DNA of 64,000 bases from Streptomyces sp. NBC_00691 (GCF_036226665.1 NZ_CP109007.1:3822501-3886500), one strand, 5' to 3'. Counted from the first letter of the stretch, positions 8,589 to 18,670 are shown. Numbers and translations are program-made. The notes: generated from the letters alone by a model not told the origin.

Positions 8589-9812
8589 TCAGGACCCCGA
8601 CAGGACCCCGGTCCGGTAGATCGTGCCCGCGCAGGCGTTGGGGATGGTCGCCGACGCCGAGGGGCCGCCCGGCTCCGCGACGTGGCTGACCAGGACGCTG
8701 CCGTCCGCCGGGCCGCCGTCCTCGTGGAGCAGCTGGGGCGCGGCGCCCGCGCCCGCGCCGTTGTCCGGGCCGGTGCCGGGGTCGGTGCCGCTGCCTCCGG
8801 AGCCCGCGCCCCCGCTGGGGTCGGGGGTGCCCGTGCCGTTGGTCGGGGTGTCCGTCGTCGGCGGTGTGGTCGGCGGCTCGGTCGGCGATGTCGCCGTCGG
8901 GGTCGGGGTGGTGGGGGTCGTCGGGCAGGTCTCGCTCGGCACCCAGACGAACTTCACCTCGTAGGAGGCGTTCGGCTTCAGGGCCAGTGCGGAGAACTCC
9001 TGGGAGGGGTCGGGAAGACCGCTGCCCCCGTCTCCCGAGGTGTGCCGGACGACCGAGATCCGCGCCGGGTCGGCGGCGCCGCGGGCCTCGAAGCCGACGA
9101 CTCCGCTGCCGTCCACGATGCACACCCGGTCGGAGATGTTGGCGATGCGGAAGGTGCCGTACACCTTGCCCTCGCCGTCGGGTCCGCCGGCTCCCGCCGA
9201 GCTGACGCCGAGCTGCGCGGCCTCGCACACCGGGAACGATCCGGGGCGGGCCTCGGCCTGCTGGTGGCTGGTGGAGGAGACGCCGGGGCCGGGTCGCTGC
9301 GGCTTGCCGGCGGAGCCGTCGGTGGCGCCCTGGCTGGGCGACACGCTGCTCGCGGGGGGTGCGGCGCTCTGGCCGCCCTCGACGCCGGTCTCGGCGCCGG
9401 TGCCGCCCTGGGCCTCCTCGCCGTGGCCGGCGTTCACCGGGTTTCCGGCGGCGGAGACGCCGCCGGAGGAGGCGACGTGCACGAAGGCGGGTACGGCGGT
9501 GCCGATGAGGACCGCGGCGGCGGCCGCGCCGACGACGGCCTGGCGCTTGCGGGCGCGGCGGGCGGGGACGGCACGGCGCAGGTGTTCGAGCGAGCCGTGG
9601 GAGGGTTCCAGGCCGGACACGGCGCTGTGGAACAGCCGCCGCAGCGCGAGTTCGTCGTCCCCGTCGCCCTCGCCGGGGCCGGGCTCGATGTTCACCATGC
9701 GCTGTCCACTCAGGTCGTCACGTTCATCAGGGACGTCGTTCTCGACGCTGTCGTGGTCGTTCTCGACGCTGTCGTCGCCGTTCTCGACGTCCTTGCCGGG
9801 TGCCTCGCTCAC
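8589..9812 (-). CDS. Single-pass membrane protein coupled to the sigma factor (putative anti-sigma)
   Basis: 407 residues from a GTG at 9812 that overlaps the sigma factor stop by four bases (GTGA), so translation is coupled. Residues 1-95 are acidic and presumably cytoplasmic. A basic stretch (RARKRQ) and one transmembrane helix (AVVGAAAAAVLIGTAVPAFV) follow near residues 95-115. The rest is extracytoplasmic: a Gly/Ser/Pro-rich linker, a globular region with four Cys, then a long Thr/Pro-rich linker (PTTPTTPTPTATSPT) and a C-terminal block. The coupling and topology suggest an anti-sigma factor or regulator of the upstream sigma gene. No zinc-binding HxxxCxxC motif is visible, so this is inference. 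Confidence 0.75.
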   Translation of the reverse strand: MSEAPGKDVENGDDSVENDHDSVENDVPDERDDLSGQRMVNIEPGPGEGDGDDELALRRLFHSAVSGLEPSHGSLEHLRRAVPARRARKRQAVVGAAAAAVLIGTAVPAFVHVASSGGVSAAGNPVNAGHGEEAQGGTGAETGVEGGQSAAPPASSVSPSQGATDGSAGKPQRPGPGVSSTSHQQAEARPGSFPVCEAAQLGVSSAGAGGPDGEGKVYGTFRIANISDRVCIVDGSGVVGFEARGAADPARISVVRHTSGDGGSGLPDPSQEFSALALKPNASYEVKFVWVPSETCPTTPTTPTPTATSPTEPPTTPPTTDTPTNGTGTPDPSGGAGSGGSGTDPGTGPDNGAGAGAAPQLLHEDGGPADGSVLVSHVAEPGGPSASATIPNACAGTIYRTGVLSGS

Positions 9813-10609
9813 GACGTCGCTCCCATCGCGACGCGCAGCGACGCGATGCCCCGCGAACCGTACGCCTTCACCGATCCCAGGGATATCCCGAGCGCCTCGG
9901 CGACCTGAACCTCGGTCATGTCCGAGAAGTACCGCAGGGCGAGCACCTCGCGCTGCCGCCGCTGGAGTCCGCGCATCGCCTTGATGAGGTCCTCGCGCTC
10001 CAGCTGGTCGTACGCGCCTTCTTCCGCGCTGGCCATGTCCGGCATCGGCTTGGACAGCAGCTTGAGTCCGAGGATGCGGCGGCGCAGTGCGGACCGGGAG
10101 AGGTTCACGACGGTCTGGCGCAGGTAGGCGAGCGTCTTCTCGGGCTCGCGCACGCGCTTGCGGGCGGAGTGGACGCGGATGAAGGCCTCCTGGACGACGT
10201 CCTCGCAGGAGGCGGTGTCGTCGAGGAGGAGGGCGGCGAGGCCGAGGAGCGACCGGTAGTGGGCGCGGTAGGTCTCGGTCAGGTGGTCGACGGTCGTTCC
10301 GGCCGCCGGTGCGCCTTCGCTGCTGGTCCGGGGGGCCGGGATGCCGTCCACGGAGCTCGCGCGGGATCCGGTGGGCACGGGGGCGATCACCGGCATTCCG
10401 CCGAGCGCCCGCGGCCGGCGGTAGGGGACGACCGCGGAGCCGCGTACGGGAACGACCGCGGAGCCGCGTACGGGAGCGACCGCGGGGCCCCGTGCGGGGA
10501 CGGCCGCCGTGCCGCGTGCGGGGACGACGGCGACGCTCCGCGCGGGGAGCACGGCGGTGCCCCTGCCGCGCAGCGGAGCGACGGTCGCGATGTCGAGTAC
10601 GTCTGCCAC
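9809..10609 (-). CDS. Sigma-70 family RNA polymerase sigma factor (ECF/SigE type)
   Basis: About 266 residues if started at the GTG at 10609; the true start is uncertain. Region 2 is at ~105-170 (HYRSLLGLAALLLDD, CEDVVQEAFIRVHSA) and region 4 near the C-terminus (LQRRQREVLALRYFSDMTEV, then EALGISLGSVKAYGSRGIA). Only regions 2 and 4 are present, so it is ECF-like, probably the SigE-like 'SigE family' of actinobacteria. The N-terminal ~80 residues are an unusual extension made of 8-residue repeats (VPARGTA, VAPVRGSA and similar). It is coupled to a downstream membrane protein, which suggests control by an extracytoplasmic signal. Confidence 0.85.
   Translation of the reverse strand: MADVLDIATVAPLRGRGTAVLPARSVAVVPARGTAAVPARGPAVAPVRGSAVVPVRGSAVVPYRRPRALGGMPVIAPVPTGSRASSVDGIPAPRTSSEGAPAAGTTVDHLTETYRAHYRSLLGLAALLLDDTASCEDVVQEAFIRVHSARKRVREPEKTLAYLRQTVVNLSRSALRRRILGLKLLSKPMPDMASAEEGAYDQLEREDLIKAMRGLQRRQREVLALRYFSDMTEVQVAEALGISLGSVKAYGSRGIASLRVAMGATS
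10430..10585. repeat. 24-bp tandem repeats encoding an 8-aa motif
   Basis: About six imperfect copies of a 24-bp unit lie inside the sigma factor gene. The two best copies, around 10430-10480, are nearly identical (GGAGCCGCGTACGGGA). On the coding strand they give V(V/A)PxRG(S/T)A repeats before the conserved region 2. Confidence 0.6.
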
Positions 10610-10871
10610 GCATGTTGGACACGCTTCCCCCCGGCAGGGTTGTACGCGTGCGCCACCCTTTTCGACGGTGAGTTGTTCGTCCTCATGCGTAACCGTTCTC
10701 CCCCAACGCCCCGCTTCGCAGCGTGTTCCGCGCCACACATGGTGAGTGCACGCAGAGACGCCTCCCACCCAACTGCTGGTTGCAGTAAGGGGGAAGAGCA
10801 TCGTCGACCACGGCATCATCCCAGTTCAAGGGGTATCTGACGCCTAATTGCTCACAGGTCGTTCACAGATC

Positions 10872-11926
10872 CTACAAATACGTGACAACCGATTCCGCGA
10901 TCTGGAGGGCGTTGAGGGCGGCGCCCTTGCGCAGGTTGTCGGCGCAGACGAAGAAATCGAGGGCCCGCTCGTCGTCCATGGAGCGCCGCACCCGGCCGAC
11001 CCAGGCGGGGTCGGTGCCGACGACGTCGGCGGGGGTGGGGAAGTCGCCGGCGGCGGGATCGTCGTACAGCACGACCCCGGGCGTGGTCGCGAGGATCTCG
11101 TGCGCGCGGTCGAGCGGCACGGGGCGCTCGAAGCGGGCGTGCACGGAGACGGAGTGTCCGGTGACGACGGGCACGCGGACACAGGTGGCGGCGACCCGCA
11201 GCGCGGGGAGCGCGAGGATCCGCCGGGTCTCGTCCCGTACGCGCTCCTCCTCCGAGGAGGCTCCGTCGGCGCCGGCGGTGCCCGACCAGGGCAGGACGTT
11301 GAGCGCGAGGGGTCCGGGGAAGGGCCCGGTGTTCTCGCCGACGGCCCGTCGTACGTCTCCGGGGTGGGTGCCCAGGTCGCCGAGGCCGGCCACGAGGCCG
11401 AGCTGGGCGCGGAGCGCGTCGGCCCCGGCCTGTCCGGCGCCGGCGCCTGACGCGGCCTGCTGGGCGGTGACGACCAGTTCGGAGAGTCCGAACTCGGCGT
11501 GCAGGGCGCCCACGGCGACGACCAGCGCGAGGGTGGTGCAGCCGGGGCTGGAGACGATGCCCCGGGGGCGGACGCGTGCGGCGTGGGCGTTGGTCTCGGG
11601 GACCACGAGGGGGACGTCGGGGTCCGCGCGGAAGGCGGCGGAGGTGTCCACGACGACGGCGCCCTTGGTGGCGGCGACGGGTGCCCAGCGGGCGGCCACG
11701 TCTTCGGGCACCAGGAAGAGCGCGAGGTCGACGCCTTCGAGGGCCTCCTCGTCGAGCGCGAGGATCTCGCACTCCTCCCCGCGCACGGCGGCCTTGCGGC
11801 CGGCCGCGCGCGGGGAGGCGAGGAGGCGTATCTCGCCCCAGACGTCCGCGTGGTGCGTGAGCATCTGGAGCATCACCGAGCCGACGGCTCCGGTCGCACC
11901 GACGACCGCGAGCGTCGGCTTCGGCG

Positions 11927-11930
<4 letters not shown>
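10872..11930 (-). CDS. asd: Aspartate-semialdehyde dehydrogenase
   Basis: 352 residues. It reduces aspartyl phosphate to aspartate semialdehyde with NADPH, the step after aspartokinase toward Lys/DAP, Met and Thr. The N-terminal nucleotide-binding motif is VVGATGAVGSVML (residues 9-21). The catalytic cysteine is Cys131 in SSPGCTT, and the RVPVVTGHS substrate-binding/catalytic His block lies near residue 265. The usual NCST motif is replaced by GCTT. The ATG at 11930 overlaps the ask stop by four bases (ATGA), so the two are a translationally coupled operon. Confidence 0.93.
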
Positions 11931-13198
<1,268 letters not shown>

Positions 13199-13313
13199 GT
13201 GCGCTCCTCGCTCAGTGTGTGCCGCAGCCGGCGCTGCGATCGGCTCAGTCTAACGAGCGACCCGCGAACGCCTACGTGGTATCGCATCGTGAGACGCGGC
13301 GCTCACTGGGTGA

Positions 13314-15323
13314 TCATTGCGACCCCGGCCCGCAGCCCGGCCCCGCCCCGTGACCCGGTCCCGCCCCGCAGCCCGGCCCCGCCCCGTGACCCGGTCCCGC
13401 CGTACGACTCGGCTCCCGCTCGTCGTCCCACCAGGGCGCGTCGAGGACCTCGCGTACGTGGACGGTGTACGGGTGGTCGTCGCCGAGGAGGCGGACGCAG
13501 ACCGACGACAGCTCCAGGTAGTCGGCGCGGGCCCGGTCGGTCAGGCCGGCGCCGACGTACAGGCCGGCCAGATTGATCCGGGTGACCAGGGTGTCCAGAT
13601 CCTCCTCACCGAGGACCGCCCTCATCCCGGCCGCCGCGTGCGCCGCCAGCGAGACGGCTTGGGAGGTCCGGTTCAGGGCCTGGTAGATCCCGGCGAGCTC
13701 GGAGCAGGCCAGCAGCGTCTCCCGGTCCTTCGCGCCCAGGACACTGACCATGTCCGCGAGGACGCTCTCCTGCAGTGCGGCCGCCCGGTGGACCAGCCCG
13801 GCCTTCATATGGGCTCTCGCGAGGCAGCATCGCGCGCTGAGCGTGTGCGTGTCGTCGGCTCCCAGCACCTCGGTCATGCTCCGCACCAGGGCGGCCGCCG
13901 CCTGGATCGCCTCGTCGCCGCGGCCGGCCGAGGCGAGGTTGTCGGCCATGGCGACGCGCAGGCCGAGGGTGATCGGATGGTCCGGTCCGAGCAGCCGCTC
14001 ACAGCCGGCCAGCGTGCGCTCGGCCACGTCGGCGGCCTCCGCGTACAGCCCGTTGAGACTCAGGTACTCGCTCGCGGAGGCCAGCACGAAGAGCAGGGGC
14101 TCGCCGTCCTCGGCGGGGTCCGAGTGCCGCAGGTACGCCTCGACGTGCGGCATCAGTGACCGCCATGTCTCCCAGTGGTTCGGGCCCGTGCCTTCCAGCA
14201 GTGTGGCGTGGGTGAACGCCGTCTCCACGAGTCCGCGGGCCCGCTCGGCCGCCTCCCGCCGCTCGGGTTCGCCCCCGGGGGGCGGACGGCGGGCGACGGC
14301 CTGCACGAGCCGGTGGACGGACACCGAACCGTCCTCGTGCAGGGTGACCATGCTGTGCGCGGCCAGCTCGCCGAGCGCCCCCCGGACCTCGGGGAACGGC
14401 GGGAGGAGCACCACGGGTATGCGGTCGGGTGCGAACCAGCCGAGGAACCGGAGGATGCCCGCCGCGTACGGGGTCGTGGCGGAGAGGCTGTCGAGCGTGA
14501 CGCGCAGCGTCCGGGCCACGGCCTCCTCCACGTCGCCGAGTGCGCCGCTCGTGCCCAGCTCCGCCAGGTACGCGAGCGGGGGCGTGGCCGTACGACCGCA
14601 GTACGCGGCGGCGATCTCCACGGCCAGCGGCAGCTGCCCGAGGGCCTCGCACAGTTCCTCGGCGCCGCTGGTGTCCCGGGGGCCCGTGTGGGTGGCGACC
14701 CGGGTGAACACCTCGACGGCCTCGCCCGCCGTGAGCACGGGCAGCGCCAGAACCCGTCCGATCCCGTACCAGCCGTCCGTCGTCCGGCTCGTGACGACCA
14801 CCCGCCCGCGGCCGCCGGCCCTGGCCAGCAGGCCCTCCACATCGGCGGGATCGGTGACGTTGTCGAGCACGAGCAGCCACCCGTCGTGCGCCGACAGCCA
14901 CTGCAGCGCCCGTTCCCGCAGGGCCTTCTGCGGGAGTACGTCGATCAGCTCCGGCTGCATCGCGGCGGCCAGGCCCGCGAGTCCCGCGTCCACGTCCGCG
15001 CGGCTCTCCGCGGTGATCCACCAGACGGGGTCGCGGTGTGCCGTCTGCCGGAGCGCCCAGCGGGCGGCCAGCGAGGACTTCCCCACCCCGCCGAGGCCGC
15101 AGATCACCACGGTCTCCGACTCCCCGTCGAGCACGGCGCCCTCGGCTGCGCGCCCCACGAAGTGGGCGGCCCTGCGCGGCACGTTGACCAGCCCCGGCGG
15201 ACAGCGCACCGGCGTGAGGGCCGCGGGCGGCAGCACCGTCACCCGGTCCCCGGTGTGCACCCAGCCGATGTCCCGGCCCGCCGCGACGGACCGCTCCCCC
15301 GACGCCTCGACGCCCCCGCTCAC
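13314..15323 (-). CDS. NB-ARC/TPR STAND ATPase (bacterial NLR-like)
   Basis: 669 residues from a GTG that overlaps the stop of the upstream membrane protein by four bases (GTGA). Residues 5-26 carry a motif (ASGERSVAAGRDIG..TGD) that also occurs twice in that partner. The NB-ARC NTPase follows: Walker A GLGGVGKSS with Lys82, Walker B LLVLDNV near residue 165, VVVTSRTT (sensor), and GQLPLAVEIAAAYCG (GxP motif). A winged-helix region and TPR repeats continue to ~640 (for example ALQESVLADMVSVLGAKD). The tail is a Gly/Pro/His/Cys repeat. Such STAND proteins are signal-triggered oligomerising switches, many of them in conflict systems; here the output domain would be the membrane partner (inference). 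Confidence 0.85.
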   Translation of the reverse strand: MSGGVEASGERSVAAGRDIGWVHTGDRVTVLPPAALTPVRCPPGLVNVPRRAAHFVGRAAEGAVLDGESETVVICGLGGVGKSSLAARWALRQTAHRDPVWWITAESRADVDAGLAGLAAAMQPELIDVLPQKALRERALQWLSAHDGWLLVLDNVTDPADVEGLLARAGGRGRVVVTSRTTDGWYGIGRVLALPVLTAGEAVEVFTRVATHTGPRDTSGAEELCEALGQLPLAVEIAAAYCGRTATPPLAYLAELGTSGALGDVEEAVARTLRVTLDSLSATTPYAAGILRFLGWFAPDRIPVVLLPPFPEVRGALGELAAHSMVTLHEDGSVSVHRLVQAVARRPPPGGEPERREAAERARGLVETAFTHATLLEGTGPNHWETWRSLMPHVEAYLRHSDPAEDGEPLLFVLASASEYLSLNGLYAEAADVAERTLAGCERLLGPDHPITLGLRVAMADNLASAGRGDEAIQAAAALVRSMTEVLGADDTHTLSARCCLARAHMKAGLVHRAAALQESVLADMVSVLGAKDRETLLACSELAGIYQALNRTSQAVSLAAHAAAGMRAVLGEEDLDTLVTRINLAGLYVGAGLTDRARADYLELSSVCVRLLGDDHPYTVHVREVLDAPWWDDEREPSRTAGPGHGAGPGCGAGPGHGAGPGCGPGSQ
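13328..13399. repeat. Two 36-bp tandem repeats at the 3' end of the NB-ARC gene
   Basis: Two essentially perfect copies of a 36-bp GC-rich unit lie at the end of the coding region. They encode GAGPGHGAGPGC-type repeats at the C-terminus of the NB-ARC protein. The following bases diverge after the second copy. Confidence 0.75.
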
Positions 15324-15724
15324 GCGTCGCCCGTGGACACGCTCCCGATGTCCCCGCCGGCGGCGACGGAACGCTCGCCCGAGGCGGTGACGGGCCCGGT
15401 GGGGGTCGTGCCGCCGGCGGGAGGCGCGGCGGGCGGGGCGGCCGGGGTCCGCGTGCCGTCCCCGGTGACGACGACGCCGATGCTTCCGCCGGCGGCCACG
15501 GACCGGGTGCCGGAGGCCTCCACGGGGGCGGCGCCGCCGCGCCCGAACTGCGCCCACAGGGAGAGCCCGAGCCCGGCGAGGGCGAGCACGACACCCGTCA
15601 CGCTGGCGATCTGATCGGCCGTCCCGAGGTCGACGAAGGCTACGACGAGGAGGGCGAGGACTCCGGCGGCGGCTACGCCGATTCCGCTCCGGAGGAGGGC
15701 TTTCGAGGGGGCGGTCGCTGCCAT
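15320..15724 (-). CDS. Two-TM membrane protein coupled to the NB-ARC ATPase
   Basis: 134 residues. Two hydrophobic helices fill the N-terminal half (IGVAAAGVLALLVVAFVDL and IASVTGVVLALAGLGLSLW). The rest is soluble and contains two copies of one motif, ASGxRSVAAGGxIGxxxTGD, at residues ~69-89 and ~113-133, separated by a Pro/Ala linker. The same motif opens the downstream NB-ARC protein, whose GTG start overlaps this gene's stop. The shared motif implies that the two proteins assemble with each other or with a common ligand. The size and topology resemble pore-type effectors of conflict systems, but there is no direct evidence of function. I do not recognise a named family. Confidence 0.75.
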   Translation of the reverse strand: MAATAPSKALLRSGIGVAAAGVLALLVVAFVDLGTADQIASVTGVVLALAGLGLSLWAQFGRGGAAPVEASGTRSVAAGGSIGVVVTGDGTRTPAAPPAAPPAGGTTPTGPVTASGERSVAAGGDIGSVSTGDA

Positions 15725-15932
15725 GAAGCCATGATGCGGGACTCAGCCGTCCAAGGGGAGTGTTTCCCCGGGGAGTTGTCGCAGTGCCATGGCCAGATCG
15801 GTGTCTCTCAGGGCGATTTCGTTCCCAGGGCGCGGCCCGCCCGGCCGCCCGGCGGGCGGCGGGGGTCGGCTTGCCGATACCGGCGAGTCCGCGGAGGACC
15901 TCATGCCGGCAGGGAGCTTCCCGGGCGGTCCG

Positions 15933-16592
15933 CTACTTCCTCGACCTGATCCCCAGCGGTGCGCCGATCTCCTCCGCCATCACGCGCCCCGCCTCTTCGG
16001 CGAGGTCGTCCTCCGTCAGGTCCTCGTCGGTGTCGAGGCCGTCGAGGGCCGCGAGGGGCTGGTCGAGGCGGACGTGGGCGACGAGGGACTGGAGGGCGCG
16101 GAGGGTGGCCGAGGCGGTGGGGCCCCAGTTGGAGAAGTAGGAGAACTGCCACCACCAGAGGGCTTCGCTGGTGCGGCCGGCGCGGTAGTGGGCCAGGCCG
16201 TGGCGGAGGTCGGTGACGATGTCCGCGAGGTTGTCGGAGATCCGGGCCGGGACCGGGGCCTTGCGGGGCTCGTACGGGTCGAAGACCTCGGAGAAGACGT
16301 CGACCGGTTCGAGGAGGACCGCGAAGCGCATGCGCAGGTCGTCCACGTCGGGCTCGGGGCCCGTGTCGGTCTCGTACCGCTCGTCGGGGACGATGTCCTC
16401 GTGCGCGCCGAGCCGGCCGCCCGCGAGGAGCAGCTGCGAGATCTCCAGGAGCAGGAAGGGCACCGCGCTGTCCGGCTCGTCGCCCTTGGCGACCTCGGTG
16501 GTCGCGACGATGAAGCTCTCGATGGAGTCGGCGATCTGGACCGCGAAGTCGTCGGGGTTCTGCGTGATCGCGTGCAGCGTGGGGTCAGACAT
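15933..16592 (-). CDS. DUF5063 domain-containing protein
   Basis: 219 residues, soluble, acidic, largely alpha-helical. Visible blocks are FAVQIADSIESFIVATTEV at the N-terminus, PFLLLEISQLLLAGGRLGA, DDLRMRFAVLLEPVDVFSEVFDPY, and EALWWWQFSYFSNWG near residue 150. I recall this as DUF5063, a family found beside recR in actinobacteria and also in Bacteroidetes; its role is unknown. It starts 35 bp after the recR stop on the same strand, so it probably belongs to the ybaB-recR transcription unit. Confidence 0.85.
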   Translation of the reverse strand: MSDPTLHAITQNPDDFAVQIADSIESFIVATTEVAKGDEPDSAVPFLLLEISQLLLAGGRLGAHEDIVPDERYETDTGPEPDVDDLRMRFAVLLEPVDVFSEVFDPYEPRKAPVPARISDNLADIVTDLRHGLAHYRAGRTSEALWWWQFSYFSNWGPTASATLRALQSLVAHVRLDQPLAALDGLDTDEDLTEDDLAEEAGRVMAEEIGAPLGIRSRK

Positions 16593-16627
16593 CGAGGAGC
16601 CTCCCTGAGAGCGCGCCGGCCCGGTCG

Positions 16628-17227
16628 TCATACATCTAGCAGCCTCCGCCCCTCGAACGCACGGCCGAGGGTCACCTCGTCGGCGTACTCGAGGTCGCCG
16701 CCGACCGGGAGCCCGCTCGCGAGCCTGGTCACCTTGAGTCCCATGGGCTTGATCATCCGCGCCAGGTACGTCGCGGTGGCCTCGCCCTCCAGGTTCGGGT
16801 CGGTCGCGAGGATCAGCTCGGTGACCGTGCCGTCGGCGAGCCGCGCGAGCAGCTCGCGGATGCGGAGGTCGTCGGGGCCGACGCCCTCGATCGGGCTGAT
16901 CGCGCCGCCGAGGACGTGGTACCGCCCCCGGAACTCGCGGGTCCGCTCGATCGCGACGACGTCCTTCGGCTCCTCGACCACACAGATGACGGTCAGGTCG
17001 CGGCGCGGGTCCCGGCAGATGTTGCACTGCTCCTGCTGTGCCACGTTGCCGCAGACCGCGCAGAACCTGACCTTGTCCTTGACCTCCAGGAGCGCGTGCG
17101 CGAGACGCCGGACGTCGGTCGGCTCGGCCTGGAGGATGTGGAAGGCGATCCGCTGCGCGCTCTTGGGACCGACGCCGGGCAGCCTGCCCAGTTCGTCGAT
17201 GAGGTCCTGAACCACGCCTTCGTACAC
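16628..17227 (-). CDS. recR: Recombination mediator protein RecR
   Basis: 199 residues, the exact usual RecR length when started at the GTG at 17227, six bases after AAAGGG; a TTG at 17242 is less likely. A helix-hairpin-helix lies at residues ~10-30 (LGRLPGVGPKSAQRIAFH). Cys56, Cys59, Cys68 and Cys71 form the zinc finger (CAVCG...CNIC). The Toprim domain follows (VICVVEEPKDVVAIE, then LATDPNLEGEATA). RecR works with RecO to load RecA on SSB-coated gaps. It is downstream of ybaB, the common bacterial arrangement. Confidence 0.97.
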   Translation of the reverse strand: MYEGVVQDLIDELGRLPGVGPKSAQRIAFHILQAEPTDVRRLAHALLEVKDKVRFCAVCGNVAQQEQCNICRDPRRDLTVICVVEEPKDVVAIERTREFRGRYHVLGGAISPIEGVGPDDLRIRELLARLADGTVTELILATDPNLEGEATATYLARMIKPMGLKVTRLASGLPVGGDLEYADEVTLGRAFEGRRLLDV

Positions 17228-17331
17228 GGAACGCCCTTTCAAGGGGGTGCTTGATTCTTACGGTAGTGGCTTGAAGCGAGCGTAAGAAGCCCACGGGAGG
17301 AGGGGCCTCGGAAGACCCCCGCCCGGAAGCC

Positions 17332-17667
17332 TCAGAAACCGAGGCCGGGCATGCCGCCCATGCCCTGGGCCAGCGGGCCGAGCTTGGCCTGCTGGAGCTG
17401 CTGCGCGTTGTCGTTGGCGGCCTGCACGGCGGCCACGATCAGGTCGGCGAGCGTCTCGGTGTCCTCCGGGTCGACCGCCTTCGGGTCGATGACCAGGCCG
17501 CGCAGCTCGCCGGAGCCGGTCACGGTCGCCTTGACCAGGCCGCCGCCCGCCTGTCCGTCGACCTCGGTCGCCGCCAGCTCCTGCTGGGCGCGGGCGAGGT
17601 CCTGCTGCATCTTCTGGGCCTGCTGGAGAAGCTGCTGCATGTTGGGCTGACCACCACCGGGAATCAC
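17332..17667 (-). CDS. YbaB/EbfC family nucleoid-associated protein
   Basis: 111 residues from the GTG at 17667, five bases downstream of AGGAG. The next GTG upstream would overlap that site. The N-terminal helix is Gln/Ala-rich and amphipathic (MQQLLQQAQKMQQDLARAQQELA), typical of the dimer arms. A small beta sheet follows (VDGQAGGGLVKATVTGSGEL), then DPEDTETLADLIVAAVQAAND. The family binds DNA as a dimer and is usually co-transcribed with recR, as here. The nearby dnaX often found upstream in other bacteria is absent. Confidence 0.95.
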   Translation of the reverse strand: MIPGGGQPNMQQLLQQAQKMQQDLARAQQELAATEVDGQAGGGLVKATVTGSGELRGLVIDPKAVDPEDTETLADLIVAAVQAANDNAQQLQQAKLGPLAQGMGGMPGLGF

Positions 17668-17916
17668 GGTCACTCCTGAGGTTCGCTCTGTCCGTATGTC
17701 GGTACGCCGAGCCTACGTGGTCCCCGGCCGCCCTGCTCCACCACTCTTTCGGGTGAGAAACTGCGGGCTCCTCTACCTGATCAAGACCCCCTTGCGGGCG
17801 GAAATCCTGGGATTCCGGGCCCATCGCCCACCATTCGGCGGTAGGAAGGGCAGGCACCACGTGCACCGCACGTCACAGAAGGACACGAGCACTGAGCTGA
17901 ACAGAGGAGTCCCCCG

Positions 17917-18639
17917 GTGAGCCAGCAGCCGGAGATGCAGCCACCGGGACCCCCCGGGGGAGACGTCCACCGCGATCTGACCGGTACGCCGTTCCCCCTG
18001 GGCGACTGGGGCGAGCCCGCCGAGCGGCTCGACGAGCTGTACCGCTGGGCCGAGTCCCATGCCCTGCGCACCGCCGAGTGGTACCTCTCCGACCGCGTCT
18101 GGAAGCGCCGCAGCGCCCGGATCCTGCGGATCGGCACGGCCGCCGGGGTGATCGCGGGCGCCGCGCTCCCGCTGCTCGACCTGACCGGCGTCGCGGAGGG
18201 CGCCGCCGGCTGGGGCTACCTCTCCCTGCTGCTCGGGGCCGCCTGTCTGGCCTGTGACCGGTACTTCGGTCTGACGTCCGGCTGGATGAGGGACGTGGCG
18301 ACGGCACAGGCCGTGCAGCGGCGTCTCCAGGCTCTGCAGTTCGACTGGGCCTCGGAGAGCGTCAGGGAGGTCCTGGGCCCCACGGAGGGCACCGCCAGCG
18401 AGGCCGCCGAGCGGTGTCTGGGCGTGCTGCGCCGCTTCTCGGAGGATGTGACGGAGCTGGTGCGGGCGGAGACCGCGGACTGGATGGTCGAGTTCCGCTC
18501 GGGCCCGGCGCCGCTGGCACTCCAGTCGGTGGGCGTGATGCCCGCGCGGGCCGAGAGCCATCACCCCTCGGGCCGTTTCCCGCTGCCGCCCGGGACCCGG
18601 CCGAACATGCCGCGTCAGCGGCCCCCGGAGGCCCGCTGA
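17917..18639 (+). CDS. SLATT-domain two-TM membrane protein
   Basis: 240 residues from a GTG after GAGGAG. Residues ~45-145 match the SLATT pattern: an amphipathic helix before the membrane (WYLSDRVWKRRSARILRIG), two transmembrane helices (TAAGVIAGAALPLLDL and GWGYLSLLLGAACLACDRYFG), then a cytoplasmic helix (DVATAQAVQRRLQALQFDW). SLATT proteins are predicted pore-forming effectors in SMODS/SLOG nucleotide-signal conflict systems, but solitary chromosomal copies like this one are widespread in Streptomyces. No nucleotidyltransferase or sensor gene is adjacent. The Pro-rich C-terminal tail is disordered. Confidence 0.75.
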   Translation: MSQQPEMQPPGPPGGDVHRDLTGTPFPLGDWGEPAERLDELYRWAESHALRTAEWYLSDRVWKRRSARILRIGTAAGVIAGAALPLLDLTGVAEGAAGWGYLSLLLGAACLACDRYFGLTSGWMRDVATAQAVQRRLQALQFDWASESVREVLGPTEGTASEAAERCLGVLRRFSEDVTELVRAETADWMVEFRSGPAPLALQSVGVMPARAESHHPSGRFPLPPGTRPNMPRQRPPEAR

Positions 18640-18670
18640 CGCAGGCCTCCGGCGGATGGGCCCGCGGATC

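Noticed and set aside
13328..13399. 36-bp repeats as a CRISPR or regulatory iteron array
   Set aside because: They are in-frame, contiguous and encode a Gly/Pro-rich C-terminal tail of the NB-ARC protein.
17668..17916. A tRNA or small RNA gene between ybaB and the SLATT gene
   Set aside because: I looked for cloverleaf anticodon-stem signals and strong hairpins and saw none. It looks like an ordinary divergent promoter region.
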